Assembly (NCBI GenBank): GCA_905250115.1
Contig: CAJNOI010000075.1
Location: 356,218 to 420,217 of the forward strand
Direction of reading: 5' to 3'
From: Adineta steineri
Taxonomy: Eukaryota > Rotifera > Eurotatoria > Adinetida > Adinetidae
DNA length: 64,000 bases
The notes beneath the pieces were generated by a model, which was not told the origin of the DNA, searched no databases, and worked only from the letters and a program-made list of their open reading frames with translations. Below are positions 33,211-46,442 of this stretch, in pieces (the first letter of the stretch is position 1; each line of letters opens with the position of its first letter). A program made the position numbers and the translations under genes.

Positions 33211-36200
33211 TGTTCACACGGTTCTTTGTATTAGAATCGGGAACAGCAAGATCTAATCGACCATCGTTATTGAAATCAGCGACAGCGAATCCATACACGT
33301 AAGAATCATTTCCAGTTGCAATTGTAGTTTTTAATACAAAAGATCCGTTCCCGGTTCCAAGGAGCATACTAACGCTACGTATCACGGGGCGACTGACATA
33401 GTTGACGACGGCAACATCGGTTATACCGTCACCATTGAAATCATTGGTAGCGATCCACTGCAGCGTAGAACCAGGCCCAGCGTAAAACATAGTTTGTAAT
33501 CCAAAAGATCCATCACCGTTCCCAAGAAGTACACCCACATTGGTCACTGACGATTTGTAGTTAGTGACAACAAGATCTACTCGACCATCGCCGTTAAAAT
33601 CACCGGCAGCGGCGCTCTGCGGTAGAAAATTAATTGAAAACGTTGTTTGTAGCCGAAAAGTCCCACTACCGGTTCCAAGTAGCATACTTATGGTGGGCCA
33701 GTGCCAGGAGATAACGACTAGATCTAGATGAGCATCACCATTAAAATCATTGATAGTAATGGAGCTTGGATTAGCGATAGTAGGGTATGTTGTTTGTAAT
33801 CCGAAATTTCCATTGTCGATCGCAATAAACACACCCACATTGCTCGAGTAGTAGTTGGCAACAACAAGATCTAATCGGCCATCACTATTCAAATCTCCGA
33901 GAACGATCCAGTACGGCTGAAAACCAGTTGAGTAGATTGTTTGTGATCCAAAACTTCCACTGCCGGTTCCAAGTAACACACTCATAGTGTCATCACCATA
34001 GTTGACAACGGCAAGATCTAATCGATCATCGCCATTTAAATCACCGACAGCAATTGAGTATGGGCTACTACCAGTTGGAAATGTTGTTTGTGATCCAAAA
34101 CGCCCACTCCCGACTCCAAGGAGCACGCTCACGGTGTTTCCACCATTATTGAGAACGGCAAAATCTAGTATTCCATCGCCATTGAAATCACCAATGGCAA
34201 CCATCCTAGGGCTGGCTCCCACTGCATATGGAACTGCTACTGCGAAATTCAAATTTGTACACGATACGACTAATAGAAGAAACCAATAAAATGAAGATTA
34301 TACAAAAAAACATTTCCTTAAATTTCACAAGTCATCAACACGTACTGATGATATATACGAATTCTGAATCTATCGTGCATTAATGATTCAACTTTCACAA
34401 AAAAGATTAATGATTTCTTTTCAAATGACTCAAAATAACGTATGTTTTTAAATTAATCGCTACTATTCAAAAAATTCTAAGTTTATCTCTTGAAGGTATG
34501 GATATGATCTATAAGTGATAACCACATCCGCACTCTCAAGAGATAGTAAGTGAGACGTCTCATTTTAGAAGTCATGAACAAAACTCCATGAGCTCTGACT
34601 TTCAATGTATAAAACATCATGCAAAAAACAGTTAGATAATCTTGATATGATATACGAACCTGTTGGAGTAGAAACTGTTACTGGCGAAAAGATCGTGTTA
34701 ATCGTCGTAGTGATTGTTGTATTTGCACTTGTACTTACTGTCGTGTTTCCGCTAGTAGTGATTATCTTGGTGGTAGTGATACTTGTAGTGGCACTAGTGG
34801 TTGTGGTTGTGCTTGTTGAAGGAACTAAGAGATAAGAGATGTTTGACAAAGATTCAATATGATATATACAAGATCATTTATGCGTTAAGAATATGATCAA
34901 CAATATAAATGTTCAAGGGTTTCTCAAATTATATAGAATGATACCAAATTTTCGAGTGATTTACGATCTTTTATTATTTTTTCTTTATTATTGGACTTAA
35001 AAAAGCTGATCTAATCAACTTTGGCATCTAGAAGCTAATTCGGTTTTGACTTTTATTTCTAAACTCGTTGTTTTGAGAAGAAGCGTAAATGAACCTAGAT
35101 ATCAGAAAAGTAATAATAAAGAAGATCTCACCTGTTAGCACAGATTGATCCTCTTCCTGATTTGATCGAGTAAGATAAACAGATGGAATAATGATGGCGG
35201 CTACTACAATTGTAAATAAAATAAACCCAATGATAAGCTTGTGATAGCGTAGTATTGATGTGAGGAAACTTGTTCTAAGAAAAACAACTCTAAACTATGA
35301 ATGAAGTAAAAAGGAAAGAGACATACAGAATAAATCGATCTGTGGGCACCGATCCTAAAGCAACAACATCTCCGGAAACATTTAGTGAATCTAGAGTGTT
35401 TGAACTGAGATCTGAATGTTGGTTGGATACGATGAAAAGACGTTCGGCATGATCGGTATTATCAACCGATATCGTGTTATTATCCAAAGAAGTTGTTGGA
35501 ATCTAAATAATAGATATGAGTTACATTGTACCGATAAATATAGGATATATAGCTGTCATTGTGTCTCTCTTAGTACAGTGCTCTTTCGTCTACGTTTTTC
35601 CTTCTGTACATGAAAACAACTTTATAAATACACATTTACCTGTTGAATTCCAACTTGAGCTCTTCGCTTATATTTTCTAACTAGTTTATAAGTAGAAAAG
35701 ACGACGAAGGGAACGACGAGTTTGAGAAAAGTTGTCAATCCACCATAAAGACCCAAAATCGTGGTGATAACAATGATAAAACTGCCTGGCTCGAATATTG
35801 TCACTGAACAATAATCAGGTTTACATTGTTCAAAAAATTGATTATATGAGACACTTGATGAACACGTTTCAACAAACATTTGTTCAACAATAGAGTTTAC
35901 GGTATCGTCTGTAGAAAAACGAGTTTCACTCTTGTTCAATGGCACAAGATGACTAGATAAAGACATATTCAAATAGGTAGTGAGAAGATCAATGCAAGGC
36001 TGTTCGTAGAGACATTCGAGTGTACTTTGAAGGAGTGATTCAAGTGGAGTACAACCAACAAGATAGCCTTTAATGTAAGGTGTTGACGATTGGGTACATG
36101 TCGACAATGTTGCGCAATTACACATGTCACTGCCATAATACTGTGGTTTCAGATAAAGCATACTACCCAGATTAATGTTCTTGGTAATATAATACCAGTT

Positions 36201-39200
36201 TGTTGAATAGGCGGAGACGAATCCATTACCTTGCATCAGACCACGTATAATTTGAAGCGAATTTAAAAATGAATTCGGTAATGTTAACTGGAATTCGTTG
36301 AGTGATGCATTTGTCTCTTTCTCGAACAGATCGAAGTCAATCATAAGGGTGGAGATGATGTAGGAAACAAGATATTGTTGTTGAGCATCATTAACAGAAT
36401 CTTTTACCAAATTACACAAGGCAGCAAGAGCTTGAAAATGACTGAAAATGGTGCCTTGAAGAGTGAATGCGTTTGATGTTGCATATGTCGAATCCAAAGT
36501 ATTGTATAATTGAAACAATTCCTGTAGATATGCGTCAGAAGTGAAAGGACTCGTACACACTGAATGAAAGTTGCATTGTAATGTGATAAATGATGAATGC
36601 GTAATAGACAATCGAGAACATGGACAACTAACGGCATCTGATCCGTAGCGTTGTTGTAACTGCTGATATTGTTCGAGAGATGGTTTTGTTATTGTGAATG
36701 TATTCAAATAATAGGTCAACGAAGTGTAGAGCACGATAATGAATAATGAAATGATGAGAAGAAGTAAATAGACATGTGTTGCGGCACATTGTTGTTCAAT
36801 AGTGATTGTACGATTTGTATCTTCGAATACATTCACTTTCTTAAACCAATCTCGAATCTTAGTACCGACTCTCATAACATGTGACAGAGGAGAAGCTAAA
36901 AGTTATTTCAATAAAAATGTTTTAGGTATAAACAAAAGATATTCTTACTCGCTTCTGTGAGTGTTTGTTGATGTTGTGAACACAAGCGCCGAATGACTTC
37001 AATACATGCCATGACTAGAAATGGAACAAGAATGCGAAGAGAGACAGACAGTCCACCGATCAGTCCAACAATTCTTGTTATTGTTTCGAGTAGATTATTG
37101 CGTTGTGGAATCGTATAGGAACATGACGATGGTTGACATTGAGCAACATAGGATGAATAATTTGTAGAGTTAGACCAAGATTCAATGAACATCTTTGAAA
37201 GCAGAGAATCAATTGTGCTGTTTCTCATAAAATGACTTGCATGAGAAGAAGAATTGAGTCGAGTAAAGTTGTTAAAAGATGACACATTATAAAAGTTGAT
37301 AATAATGTCCAAACAGTCTTGATCGTCGTAGAAACATTTAAGTGTTGATTGTAAAAGTGATTCAACTGGTTGACACGCAAAATAGAACTCAGGTAGTGAA
37401 TATACTCGGATAGTTGCTGGTTCTCCAATGAATAAGCCTATATTCGATTTACAGCTTGAATCATTTGCACACGAACATATATTGGATGAATTATCATCGT
37501 TGTAAGTCATTATAGACAAAGAGGTAGTATAGTTAGGTGGGCCGGCAATTGTAATATTAAAACTGCTACCTGAGCCAGATAGAATTTGGTTCACATGTGT
37601 AATATTACGCAGAAGTTGAAGGAAATGTAAAAAGGTGTTTGTAGTTTCCAGTTCAAATTGATTGATAGCAGAAGACATTTGATTTGTAAATTCATCCGCT
37701 GTAAGCAATTGAGTACCGACTAATTGAGTTTGTTCAAACCTGTGCAGTGAATTGGCAACTGTTTCAGTAGAAAAATTGCACAGAGCTTTCAGAAGTACAA
37801 ATAGCGGCTCGGTTGCCATAAAAGCACTACTGTCATAGTAAGTTACACCGGATTGGAACAGGTACTCAATTTCCAGAGCAGATAAAGCATCTATCCAACG
37901 ATCCGATACGAAATCGCTCGAGCATATTTGATGATAGAATGGCTGGAGTTGAATGAATTGATCATACGGTACCGTTAAATTTGTACATGGACATTGTAGA
38001 GAAGAAATTAAGTTGAACTGAGACTGAGTCTGTAATTGTTGTACAGTACTGAATGAAGGTTCGTTGACTTGAATCAGTTTCATTTCGAAGTTCAATAGTC
38101 CATAAAGTGTTAAAATGGCAAGAGCAGCAATGAGTAGTGTAATATAGATTCGTGTTGTCCAACGTTGTTGTTTGATATCCGATGGTTGTTGTCGAAGTGC
38201 TGATTTGAATAGATTGAGATTAACAAGAGAATGCCATATTAGTTTTGCTAGTGTCTGTACTCGTTGTGTCCATGTCTGCGTTGGTGTCTCTATATAAACA
38301 GAAAGTTTTATACGGATAATCTCAACTCAAACTTACCGATATTGTCAGAAGGATGTTGACGCGGTGTTTTAGTGAAATATCGAACTGTGTAGCCGACCAC
38401 ATATGGAATCAGTAATCGAAGAACAACCGATAGACCTCCATACAGTCCAAGAAGAGCAGTAAATATGTATAAAAAGCTCGAGTGTTGATTGATTGAATAA
38501 AAACACGACCTTGGACGACATTGAGTAAAATAAAGTGAATAGTTGAGTTCTGCTGAGATATTCTCTATGAATAAATTCGCAAGAGTATCATTGAACGTGA
38601 CACTTTGATCTGTTGCTTTCTGTATATTCAGAGCGGTAGGTGTCGAATTTGACGACCAATTGAAATATGTTGCTATGGCATCGAGTTCATTTTGATTATT
38701 CAAGAAACTGTTGTTGAGTGATGACATAAGGAGTGATTCTAAGGGCCAACAGCCGGCGAACCAGTTTGCTACTTGACGAGTTACGGTGGATGTTGACCAA
38801 TAAAAATATCCACGCGTGTCGGTGTCCGTATAGTTGTAGAAGGCAGACCACATATTACAAGTGGCAGATACAGAGCACTGGCACTGAGCAATAGTTCCGT
38901 GTTGTCCAAATAAAGTTAGGTCTTGTACCCCATACCAGTTTATCCCATCTTCTGAGTACAGTTGTAACATGTAAGCATTTTGAATTCCAGTCATGAATTG
39001 ATTTCCAAATACGTACATGCGAGCAAATGCAAGAGAACGAAGAAAATTCGCGACGCTACTTGTTCGGAAGGCTTCAGTAGTTGATACCATTTCAGATTCT
39101 AAGAAAGACTCACTTAATAAGTAAGCTGAGATGAGTTCATCATCGTAGAACGCTTCAATATCATTATACATAGCCGTTTGTGAGAATTTGCAGAGTTCTC

Positions 39201-39651
39201 TTAAAACTTGAAATTGTTGACTAGCCGTTGCACGAAAATCTAACACATAGCGCATGGACGTCTGATCATTGAAAAGCATATCGATCCATTTTTGCGAAAC
39301 GAAGGCACTGGAACATATTTCATGATAAACTGGAATAATTTTGACAAATGAACGATATGAAACAGATATTTCAGTGCATGGACATTTGACGTTCGTGTCG
39401 TAGGTATTTTCCAGTTCCAAATATGTTTCGAGAGATGGGCTTCTCACTTCAATTTGTTGTATTTTCACAGCTGATGCATTGTAGACGAGTAGAATGCACA
39501 TCGCAGACAAAAGAAGCATAATATAAATACGAGTTGACCATCGTTGAATGCTGATCGTCCGTTCATCAGTCAAATCCGTTTCGAAAAGATTCAACTCGAT
39601 GAAAAATCGTCGCAAACGATTATGACGACATAAGTCATCTCTTCTTTCCAT
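33188..39651 (-). CDS. Giant membrane protein: three two-pass Cys-rich modules, a seventh membrane span, Thr stalk and FG-GAP/VCBS propeller
   Basis: Exons 38337-39651, 36949-38289, 35640-36895, 35327-35502, 35132-35274, 34660-34824 and 33188-34269 join in phase (1,1,0,2,1,1) into 1825 residues. Exons 1-3 are paralogous. Each has a short cytoplasmic part ending near RWSTRIYI, a membrane span, a large ectodomain with CPC and ICSS.FVS motifs, a QC.P..C motif, then a second span with LGLYGGL. Exon 4 is a cytoplasmic linker, exon 5 a membrane span, exon 6 a Thr-rich stalk, exon 7 about six FG-GAP repeats with D.NGDG..D calcium loops. With N-terminus inside, seven spans place the propeller outside, which is self-consistent. 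The in-frame stops after modules 1-3 are all past GT donors, and module 2 has no start codon before its span. The topology of each module resembles DEG/ENaC channels but I see no diagnostic motif. Adhesion or sensing role is inferred. Confidence 0.72.
34497..34547. repeat. Weak telomere-like hairpin 14
   Basis: ggtatggatatgat then accacatccgcactctc, in the last intron of the gene above. Confidence 0.3.
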
Positions 39652-40640
39652 CTCACGTTTCTACAATTGAATTCTCAAAAAAGAAACTTTTGTTAATAAC
39701 TCTGAGCATATGTTTAGCAAAAAGCGATTTCTCAAATAAAATGGACAACACCTTATAGTTCCCTAGTAGTCTACTTACAATTCTCAAGATTTTTTTTACA
39801 AAAGCGTATGCACTAGCAGTAGAGCCCTTTCAATAACCTCAATACTAATTAACAGTTCCTTCGCAGTGCCACTAGATATTATTATACAGCACATCAATCC
39901 CATCAAACTGTTGATTAAGGTAAGCATGAGAAAATATCTAAGAAATATTTTGTTTACGGCTTACACTCACACTCTCAATTCTTAATCATTCATACAGACA
40001 CCAGCAATTAAATGCATCCTTCTCCACATGCTTCTAACAAAATAATTTTTTGTTTCCATCGATTTCATGTGATATGCATGTTGGAGTTGACTTTACAATT
40101 CGAAACAGAACTAGTTTCATCTTTAGTGACTTTACAATTTCCAACTCAACTAATCGACTTTAAAACGTAATGCAGTAACTTTTAAGAGTATAGGTGTCAG
40201 TGAGATGGCTGATGTGGGTCTAGTCTTGGATGTTATATTGCGGAGATCTCCATGGCAGCGCTGTCCGATCGCTGTCACGAAGGCGTCCGCAGGATAGCAG
40301 CGACAGGTTCCAACCATGATCGACGTCTCTGTTATTTTGATCCTTCGCACACATCCTCACCTAAAGTCTCACATCATTTTACACCTGCACTAACCCCAAA
40401 TCTCACCCTAGGAAGACTGAAAGCTGTGACTAAAAACAAGAGAAAAGCTAGACCGAGATACTTTCGATTTTTTTGTAGACTTGTCTCTTTAAAAGATAAC
40501 AGTATGAAAAAGCACACACCAATCCATATGGCTCTTTACTGATATCGACGACACGCCAGACAAACTAACAGCGAGCTCATCTGCCTCTCGTTTATTCTAC
40601 CTATAACAAACTGTGTAGAACCTAGAAGATCCGAACAAGC
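39652..40640. other. Gene-free stretch upstream of the giant membrane protein
   Basis: Carries a lone C-rich tract at 39960-39976 and a widely spaced G-arm/C-arm pair at 40194-40410. Its ORFs are not protein-like. It should contain the promoter of the minus-strand gene, but no clear element is visible. Confidence 0.5.
40194..40410. repeat. Telomere-like inverted pair 15, widely spaced
   Basis: Left part has gtataggtgtcagtgaga and gatgtgggtc; the right part (40347-40410) has acacatcctcacc and aaatctcaccct. About 120 bp of more GC-rich DNA sits between. Confidence 0.45.
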
Positions 40641-40649
40641 CATGAAACT

Positions 40650-41540
40650 TCCACTACGTTTTCGAGGAACCGAAGGTTTCGCGAATATTTTTCTAGACTT
40701 CAGAGGATTCGACTATACCCAAAATATTCTTCTACGCTTACAAGGGCCGGAGTGTTCTCGAAATACTCTTGTAGGCGTTCAAGGACCCGAGTATCCCCTG
40801 AATATTCTTCTACACTTCCGAGGATCCGAGTATTCCCAGAATATGCCTCGACGCTTGCTGAGATCCTAGTGTTCCTAGAATATCACTCAAGGCTTTCAAG
40901 GATCCGAGTATTCCCGGAATATTGCTCAAGGTTATCGAGGATTCGAGTGTTCCCGGAGTATCGATGGTGGCTGTCGACGATTCCAGTATTCCCTGATTAT
41001 TCTTCTAAGCGCTCAAGGATTGTAGAGTTCTCGAAATATTCTTCGAGACTATCAAAGATTCCAGTTTTCCCGAGATATTCTTGGGTGCGGTCAAGGATCG
41101 TTGTATTCCCGGAATATTCTTGGAGGCTCTGAAAATCTAAGAAGTCTTGGAGTATTCTTGTAACCTTTCAAGAATCCAAAAATTCCCGGAATATTTTTGT
41201 CGGTTTTCAGGAATCTGGGAAGGGTTGGAATATGCTTGTAGATTTCCGATGTTCCTGGTATTCCCGGAGTATTCTTCGAGACTTCTAAGGATCCTAGTAT
41301 TCTGAGAATATTTGGTCTAGGCTGCCAAGGTACCGAGTGTTCCGGGAATATATTTGTATGCTCTCGAGGATCTGAGTATTTCCGAAATAGTCTTCTAGGC
41401 GGCCAAGAATCGTAGTATCCCCGGACTATTCTTCTATGCTGCCCAGAAACCGAGTATTCGTGAAGTATTCTTCTAGACTTCCAATGAACCGACTGTTCTC
41501 GGAACACTTTGGTAGGCTTTCAAGGATCGGATTATTTCTA
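40650..41540. repeat. 39-bp minisatellite, about 23 degenerate copies
   Basis: aatattcttctaggc recurs at about 40683, 40722, 40761, 40800, 40838, 40877 and 40915, with gatccgagtattcccgg between. As 39 is a multiple of 3, frames stay open on both strands and read as 13-residue repeats (VFPEYSSRLSRIR). Nothing suggests translation: no single frame spans the array. Confidence 0.85.
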
Positions 41541-41870
41541 TAATATTACTCTTGGATTTGGAGGTTCCGGGCATGCTCTAAAGACTTTGGTATACGTTTA
41601 CTATGTGAAGAGGCTTTGAAAAAGTTTAGTAGGCCATAGTAATCCTTGGAAAGTATTGAAAGATTGGAGGAGACCTTATTGATTTTTCGAGGCTGTGGAG
41701 GATTGTAGTAGGTTGTTGAAAATCTGATTAGGTCCTGATGATTTGAACAGGGTATGGAGGACCTTAGTATGCCTTGGTAGACAGTGGGAGAACTATAAAA
41801 CCCCTTACTGACCCTTGAAAGATCGTCATAAACAGTTCATAGATTGTTGTGTCTCCTGACAGATCTTAGA
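41541..41870. repeat. Degenerate G-rich repeat tail of the minisatellite
   Basis: Irregular recurrences of ggaggac, ttagtagg and cttggaaag in the same composition suggest an older, eroded continuation of the array or a second one. Confidence 0.4.
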
Positions 41871-44216
41871 ACAAATCTTATATAGAAAACGGTCAGCGTT
41901 TCAATTATTTTATAATCCAACACCGCCATGAGGTGACGCTTTCATCGTTTAGAATTCGAAGCGTTCGACAGAATTCTTACAGATATGTCAGTGTATGTTA
42001 ATGATAGTTAGAAAGGGCATTACGAGGTTTTTCATCATTTAACATAGAACTTCATAAAGTGACAAAAGAGAAACATGAAAAATAAAATAACTTTACGAGT
42101 ATCACATCTTCTGGCTAAAAGTGATTCGATTGACGACTAGTATATTTTTTTCACTGCCGAACTGTGTCTTTTTTTCTCAATAAAGAGAATCGTAGAGAGC
42201 ATGCGGGAAGATCAAAACACGAAGATAGAGCAGAGACACAAGAAGAAATTAAGAAATATCGAAAAAGAAAATGGTTGTTTCATTTATTTTTTCGAAACTA
42301 AATGGCACTATCATAGGATGAAAAGGAAAGGTGATAAATGGTCATTTAACTTCAGTCTTGAAAATATTCCACTTCATATATTACAAATATCTTATAAAAA
42401 CTATACATTATGGTCATTCTTGATTTCCTCTCTTTTTATATGTTCATGTACATGCACACACTTACTTCAAGGACAATACCAAAGCAGAGTAATTGGTTTA
42501 ATAAAGTTTGAGAGCCAAAAAAAAATGTAAATGTATTGCTATAACGTATAAACGCCTTTTTAACTTCCGTATTCCACTGACAGATATTCTCACTGAAAAC
42601 TCAACATTATATACTCAACAAAGAAAAAAGAAGAAAAGAGTTCCCTTGGTGATGACATATTGAGCATCTAACAGAAAAATACATTCCGATAAGTAGCATG
42701 TGTTGAATGAGCTTTTAGCAACGCGAGAGGAAAAACATTGACAAAACTACTAAATGTAGAAAGAAAATAATAAATTAAATATAGTAGAAAATGTTTTTTT
42801 CTTCTTTTTATTAACTACAGAAAAATCAGATTAAATAGGGTCTTCGATCTTTAAATCCAGACATAATTATATCTGATCAAATATTTATTCTATAACAGTC
42901 TAAGAATGAAAAGTAACTGGATCGCATATTTCCAACAAATGAAAGATTTTCTATGTAGAGACCACCATTCAAGTAAAAAAAACTAATCAATTTGTATATT
43001 ATGTCTGATTTTCTACACACAATAAAATGAAATTCAACTTTGCTTATGATAGGAAAACTGAAATAATATCGAACTTCGTTAAAAATTCTTTTCTATTCAA
43101 ATCTCCGAAGAAAGATGAGCTCAAGGACAACAGTTTTAATATCTTAGATCTTTCAATTTTTTGTCATTATGAATTCGAGCATTAATGTGTGAACATCAGG
43201 CAAAAGGCTCACTGCATGAACAAGTAACTTGTTATTTTCTGCGAGCGAGTTGTTGTGACAATCAGCTAATATCTACAGAACACAAAAAGAAGTAGATATT
43301 CTTTTTCAAGTCATCACCAAAATGGCATACACACATCTAATTGATGAATCATACTGTTAGTAGAGTTAAAACAAATATTCTGGATAGCAACAAACTCATC
43401 TTGTTGAAATGTTTTGTTTTATTTGTGTTGTATGCATTTTCCTGGAATAAACATTTTATTTTCTTCTATCATATATACTGTAAACGAGTGTAGAATAACA
43501 TAATCTTTTCTATTTAAAACAAATCATAATTATTTCATATTTAACAGGATCTGATACCAGGTGCTTTATTGCTATTTTGAAAACTAGTTCAGAAGTCTTT
43601 TTTCTTTTCTTCTGAGTAAATCATATGATTAAATTAAATAACTGTAATGATTATAGTACAAAGAAATGAAGTGTTTTTTTTCTGTTCTTCAGCTCAAAGA
43701 ATATAGTATTACAATCTCTCCTAAAGTGATTCGTTTTATTCAATTCTCATCGTTAACTTCAATGTTTCTAATATCATTTCAAATACTTTAATATATTGAC
43801 TTCTTAACGAGTTTATATTTAACAATTGTTTTATGAAATGTCTTACGAAAGCAATTGATCTTTTTGATTAAGATAATAGTTATGATATATTGAAGTAGAA
43901 TTTTATATTCAGATTAACACTATAGCCAAAGATAATTAATTATATCTTAACTATCTTAAATCAAACGTTTTTTATTTTTTAGTATTTGTCCTCGAAGTTT
44001 GCTCGTCGTTCACTTTAGTTAGAAAACAGTTTTTTTCTTCCTTTTTAAATGATGGGAGCATTTTCTTACTTTTAATTACATGAAAATGTTTATTCTAGAG
44101 AAAGATGGTATCCAATTGGTTACACGTAACTTCATGAGAATATATACTTCTTTTTGTTTTACCCTCTCATAGAAGCCATCGATATATTCATTTATATACT
44201 CACAAAGGGAACCGTT
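41871..44216. other. Gene-free AT-rich stretch
   Basis: I see no coding exon. A 109-residue ORF at 42201-42530 is Lys-rich then hydrophobic and has no recognisable domain, codon pattern or splice context. Confidence 0.55.
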
Positions 44217-44808
44217 CGAGGTGATTCGGAGCTGTGATGCTGGGATTTTGCGTATAAGTAGAGTTCGATGAAGTTAGACAAATCCTAAAAGGATAAGGGC
44301 CTATGTGCCTTGCTTATTGAACTATGACCATTTTACTGGATATATTATCCATGATAAGGGAGTCACTAAAAACTCATACTACCGAATTTTTATCTGAAAT
44401 TTTGCCTATAGATAGGGCTAATGACGCTTAGAATATCTTGAAACTTTCAACCGAAAAGGATGTTCCTTTGTCGAGATATCGAATTTTCAAAAGTTAGTCG
44501 TTTGCCACAAATATGTCGGAAATACAAGCTTATTCCAAAAAATCAGTATCTCGACAAAGAAACATTCTTTTCGACTGAAATTTTGAGGATATTCCAAGAG
44601 TCATTAGCCCTATCTACAGGCAAAATTTCAGGTCGAAACTCGATAGTATGAGTTTTTAGTGAATCTTTTATCGTTGATAATATATTCAGTAAAATGGTCG
44701 TAATTCAAGAAGCAAAGCATATAGGCCCTTATCCTTTTAGGATTTGTTTAACCTTATCGGGCTCTACTTGTGCACGAAATCTCAGCCTCAAACCTCTGAG
44801 TCACCTCG
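44217..44808. mobile_element. Foldback/MITE-like element, 592-bp near-complete palindrome
   Basis: The left arm runs from cgaggtga at 44217, the right arm ends in tcacctcg at 44808, and they pair almost to the centre near 44512. Shared inner blocks include acaaatcctaaaaggataag, aaattttgcct, tagggctaatgac and tttgtcgagata. There is no coding capacity. Arm divergence of perhaps 15 percent by eye suggests an old copy. No convincing target-site duplication is seen; a hairpin of the telomere-like family starts two bases after the right end. Superfamily not assigned. Confidence 0.8.
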
Positions 44809-44810
44809 AT

Positions 44811-44864
44811 TGGGTGTGGATGTGGATGCAGGTTTCTAGCTTCTCTTAGCCCACACCCACCCTT
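44811..44864. repeat. Telomere-like hairpin 16, abutting the palindrome
   Basis: gggtgtggatgtggatgcagg faces agcccacacccaccct. Confidence 0.65.
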
Positions 44865-45080
44865 TAATTTTCATCGATATATTTCCACTCATCAAATTTT
44901 CTGATGTTTATTCTGTTTCAATCCAATCAAAAAGAATTCCTTCATTTTTATAAAGAAAACTTTTTTTTACTTGCGTTTTGCTTATGTTTGTTTATTAAAA
45001 AACAAAAGAATATATTCACGTTACGTATTTATTACATTCTATATAAGAAAAAACTCATTATTTACTTGTTCAAAGTTAAC

Positions 45081-45157
45081 AGGGTGTGGGTGGGTGTTTT
45101 GCCTTCATATTTCATCTGCACTCTCACTATCACCCACACCCATACGCTCACACACCG
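45081..45157. repeat. Telomere-like hairpin 17, left edge of duplicated block
   Basis: agggtgtgggtgggtgt faces cactatcacccacaccca. Homology to the LRR-gene 3' flank begins about 30 bp to the right. Confidence 0.65.
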
Positions 45158-45189
45158 CTTATTTGCAGTCGACTGATGATGATGGTGAT

Positions 45190-46432
45190 CGTAGTAGATT
45201 AGTTCTTGTTTAAGCTATGCTCTCAAATGAAGGAGATGTGATTGTATAATTTCAAAATATTATTTGCGATTCTGTCATGTAGTGTCATTTCATGGACCGA
45301 TCTCACAGCGATAGAACATATTTATCATATATTACGTGCTAATGAAACGAAACGAGCTAACATAAGAGATGGTTGTTAGTATGATCAAGAGAATGATGGC
45401 TAGTAGATGTTATGTAGAATAGAGTGAAAAGAAAAAATTTATTCAGTGTGTGTTGTCATGTTAATTGCTAAGTTGATGCTGGTTTTACGTGATTTTGAAT
45501 GAGATAGCAGTTTTGAGAAAATCAGAGAACTAGTCGAAAAATAAGTAACTTATTTAAAGTTTCTTTTAAAAACTAATCGGGAAAGTATCTGATTCATGGT
45601 ACATTTGATATAGGATTAAGATAAATTTCGACCGTCGGTAATTTTGATGGTGAATTAATGATGCTGTGGAAGAATATGATTTGTGTTCATCTATGAGACT
45701 GAAATCTATGACAATGTTTTCTGTTCTCTGCACGTTTATGTGCGACACTATTAATGACAGTTAAAACAGATTTTTAGTGCAACAATGATAATATAATATT
45801 TCAAGTGTATTCAACAACAAGAACTGTTTCAATGACTATTAACATATATCTGATGATTCACTGATTGATGTCATCTTTAATATATTAATTCACAAAAGAC
45901 ATATCTTGGAACATATATTTTCATCAAAATCAACTCATCACACTTTTAATCAATCGGTTTTTGATAGTCGATCTAATACAAGCATAACTGCTATTGTATG
46001 TCTTTTTGATAAAAAAAAATATCCTTACTTTATTCAAATATCAAAATCAACAAGATCAGAATATATGTTTACTGTAAAAGTTATTTTTATCAGTGTTTCG
46101 AACAATATTCAGTATGATAGTTGACAGTGTTTGTGTTATCAGATAAATGTATCTACACTGTACAAAATATCAAAACTATACAAATGACTATCTTCTTCAA
46201 TGCTTTTTCAGAATGATTTAAAATAGCAAGCATTTATTTATATTTATTCTTCTGACTGTTACATATGTTTTAAATAAATAATTTCAACAATATTTACTCG
46301 ATATGTCAGAAAAGAACCATAGAAGTCATTGCGCTAAGTTATAATGATAGTAAACAATGAAAAAATATTAATATTGATTATACCATTCTCAGAAATTTCA
46401 ATCGATTATTTGTGAATAATAATGACTAAATC
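45190..46432. repeat. 3' flank block of the LRR paralogues, copy 2 (orphan)
   Basis: Matches 26430-27610 over its whole length and 48838-49145 in part, but no LRR exons precede it. It is bounded by telomere-like hairpins at 45081-45157 and 46443-46540, so it looks like the surviving end of a lost LRR gene copy. Confidence 0.8.
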
Positions 46433-46442
46433 AGTAGCACTC

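Noticed and set aside
35622-39651. Three separate membrane-protein genes and an independent FG-GAP gene
   Set aside because: Each apparent stop lies past a GT donor, acceptors follow within about 13-140 bp in matching phase, module 2 has no start codon, and the joined topology is coherent. Separate genes remain possible if transcripts show it.
42201-42530. 109-residue plus-strand ORF
   Set aside because: Low-complexity, no splice context, no motif and no similarity to anything else in the window.
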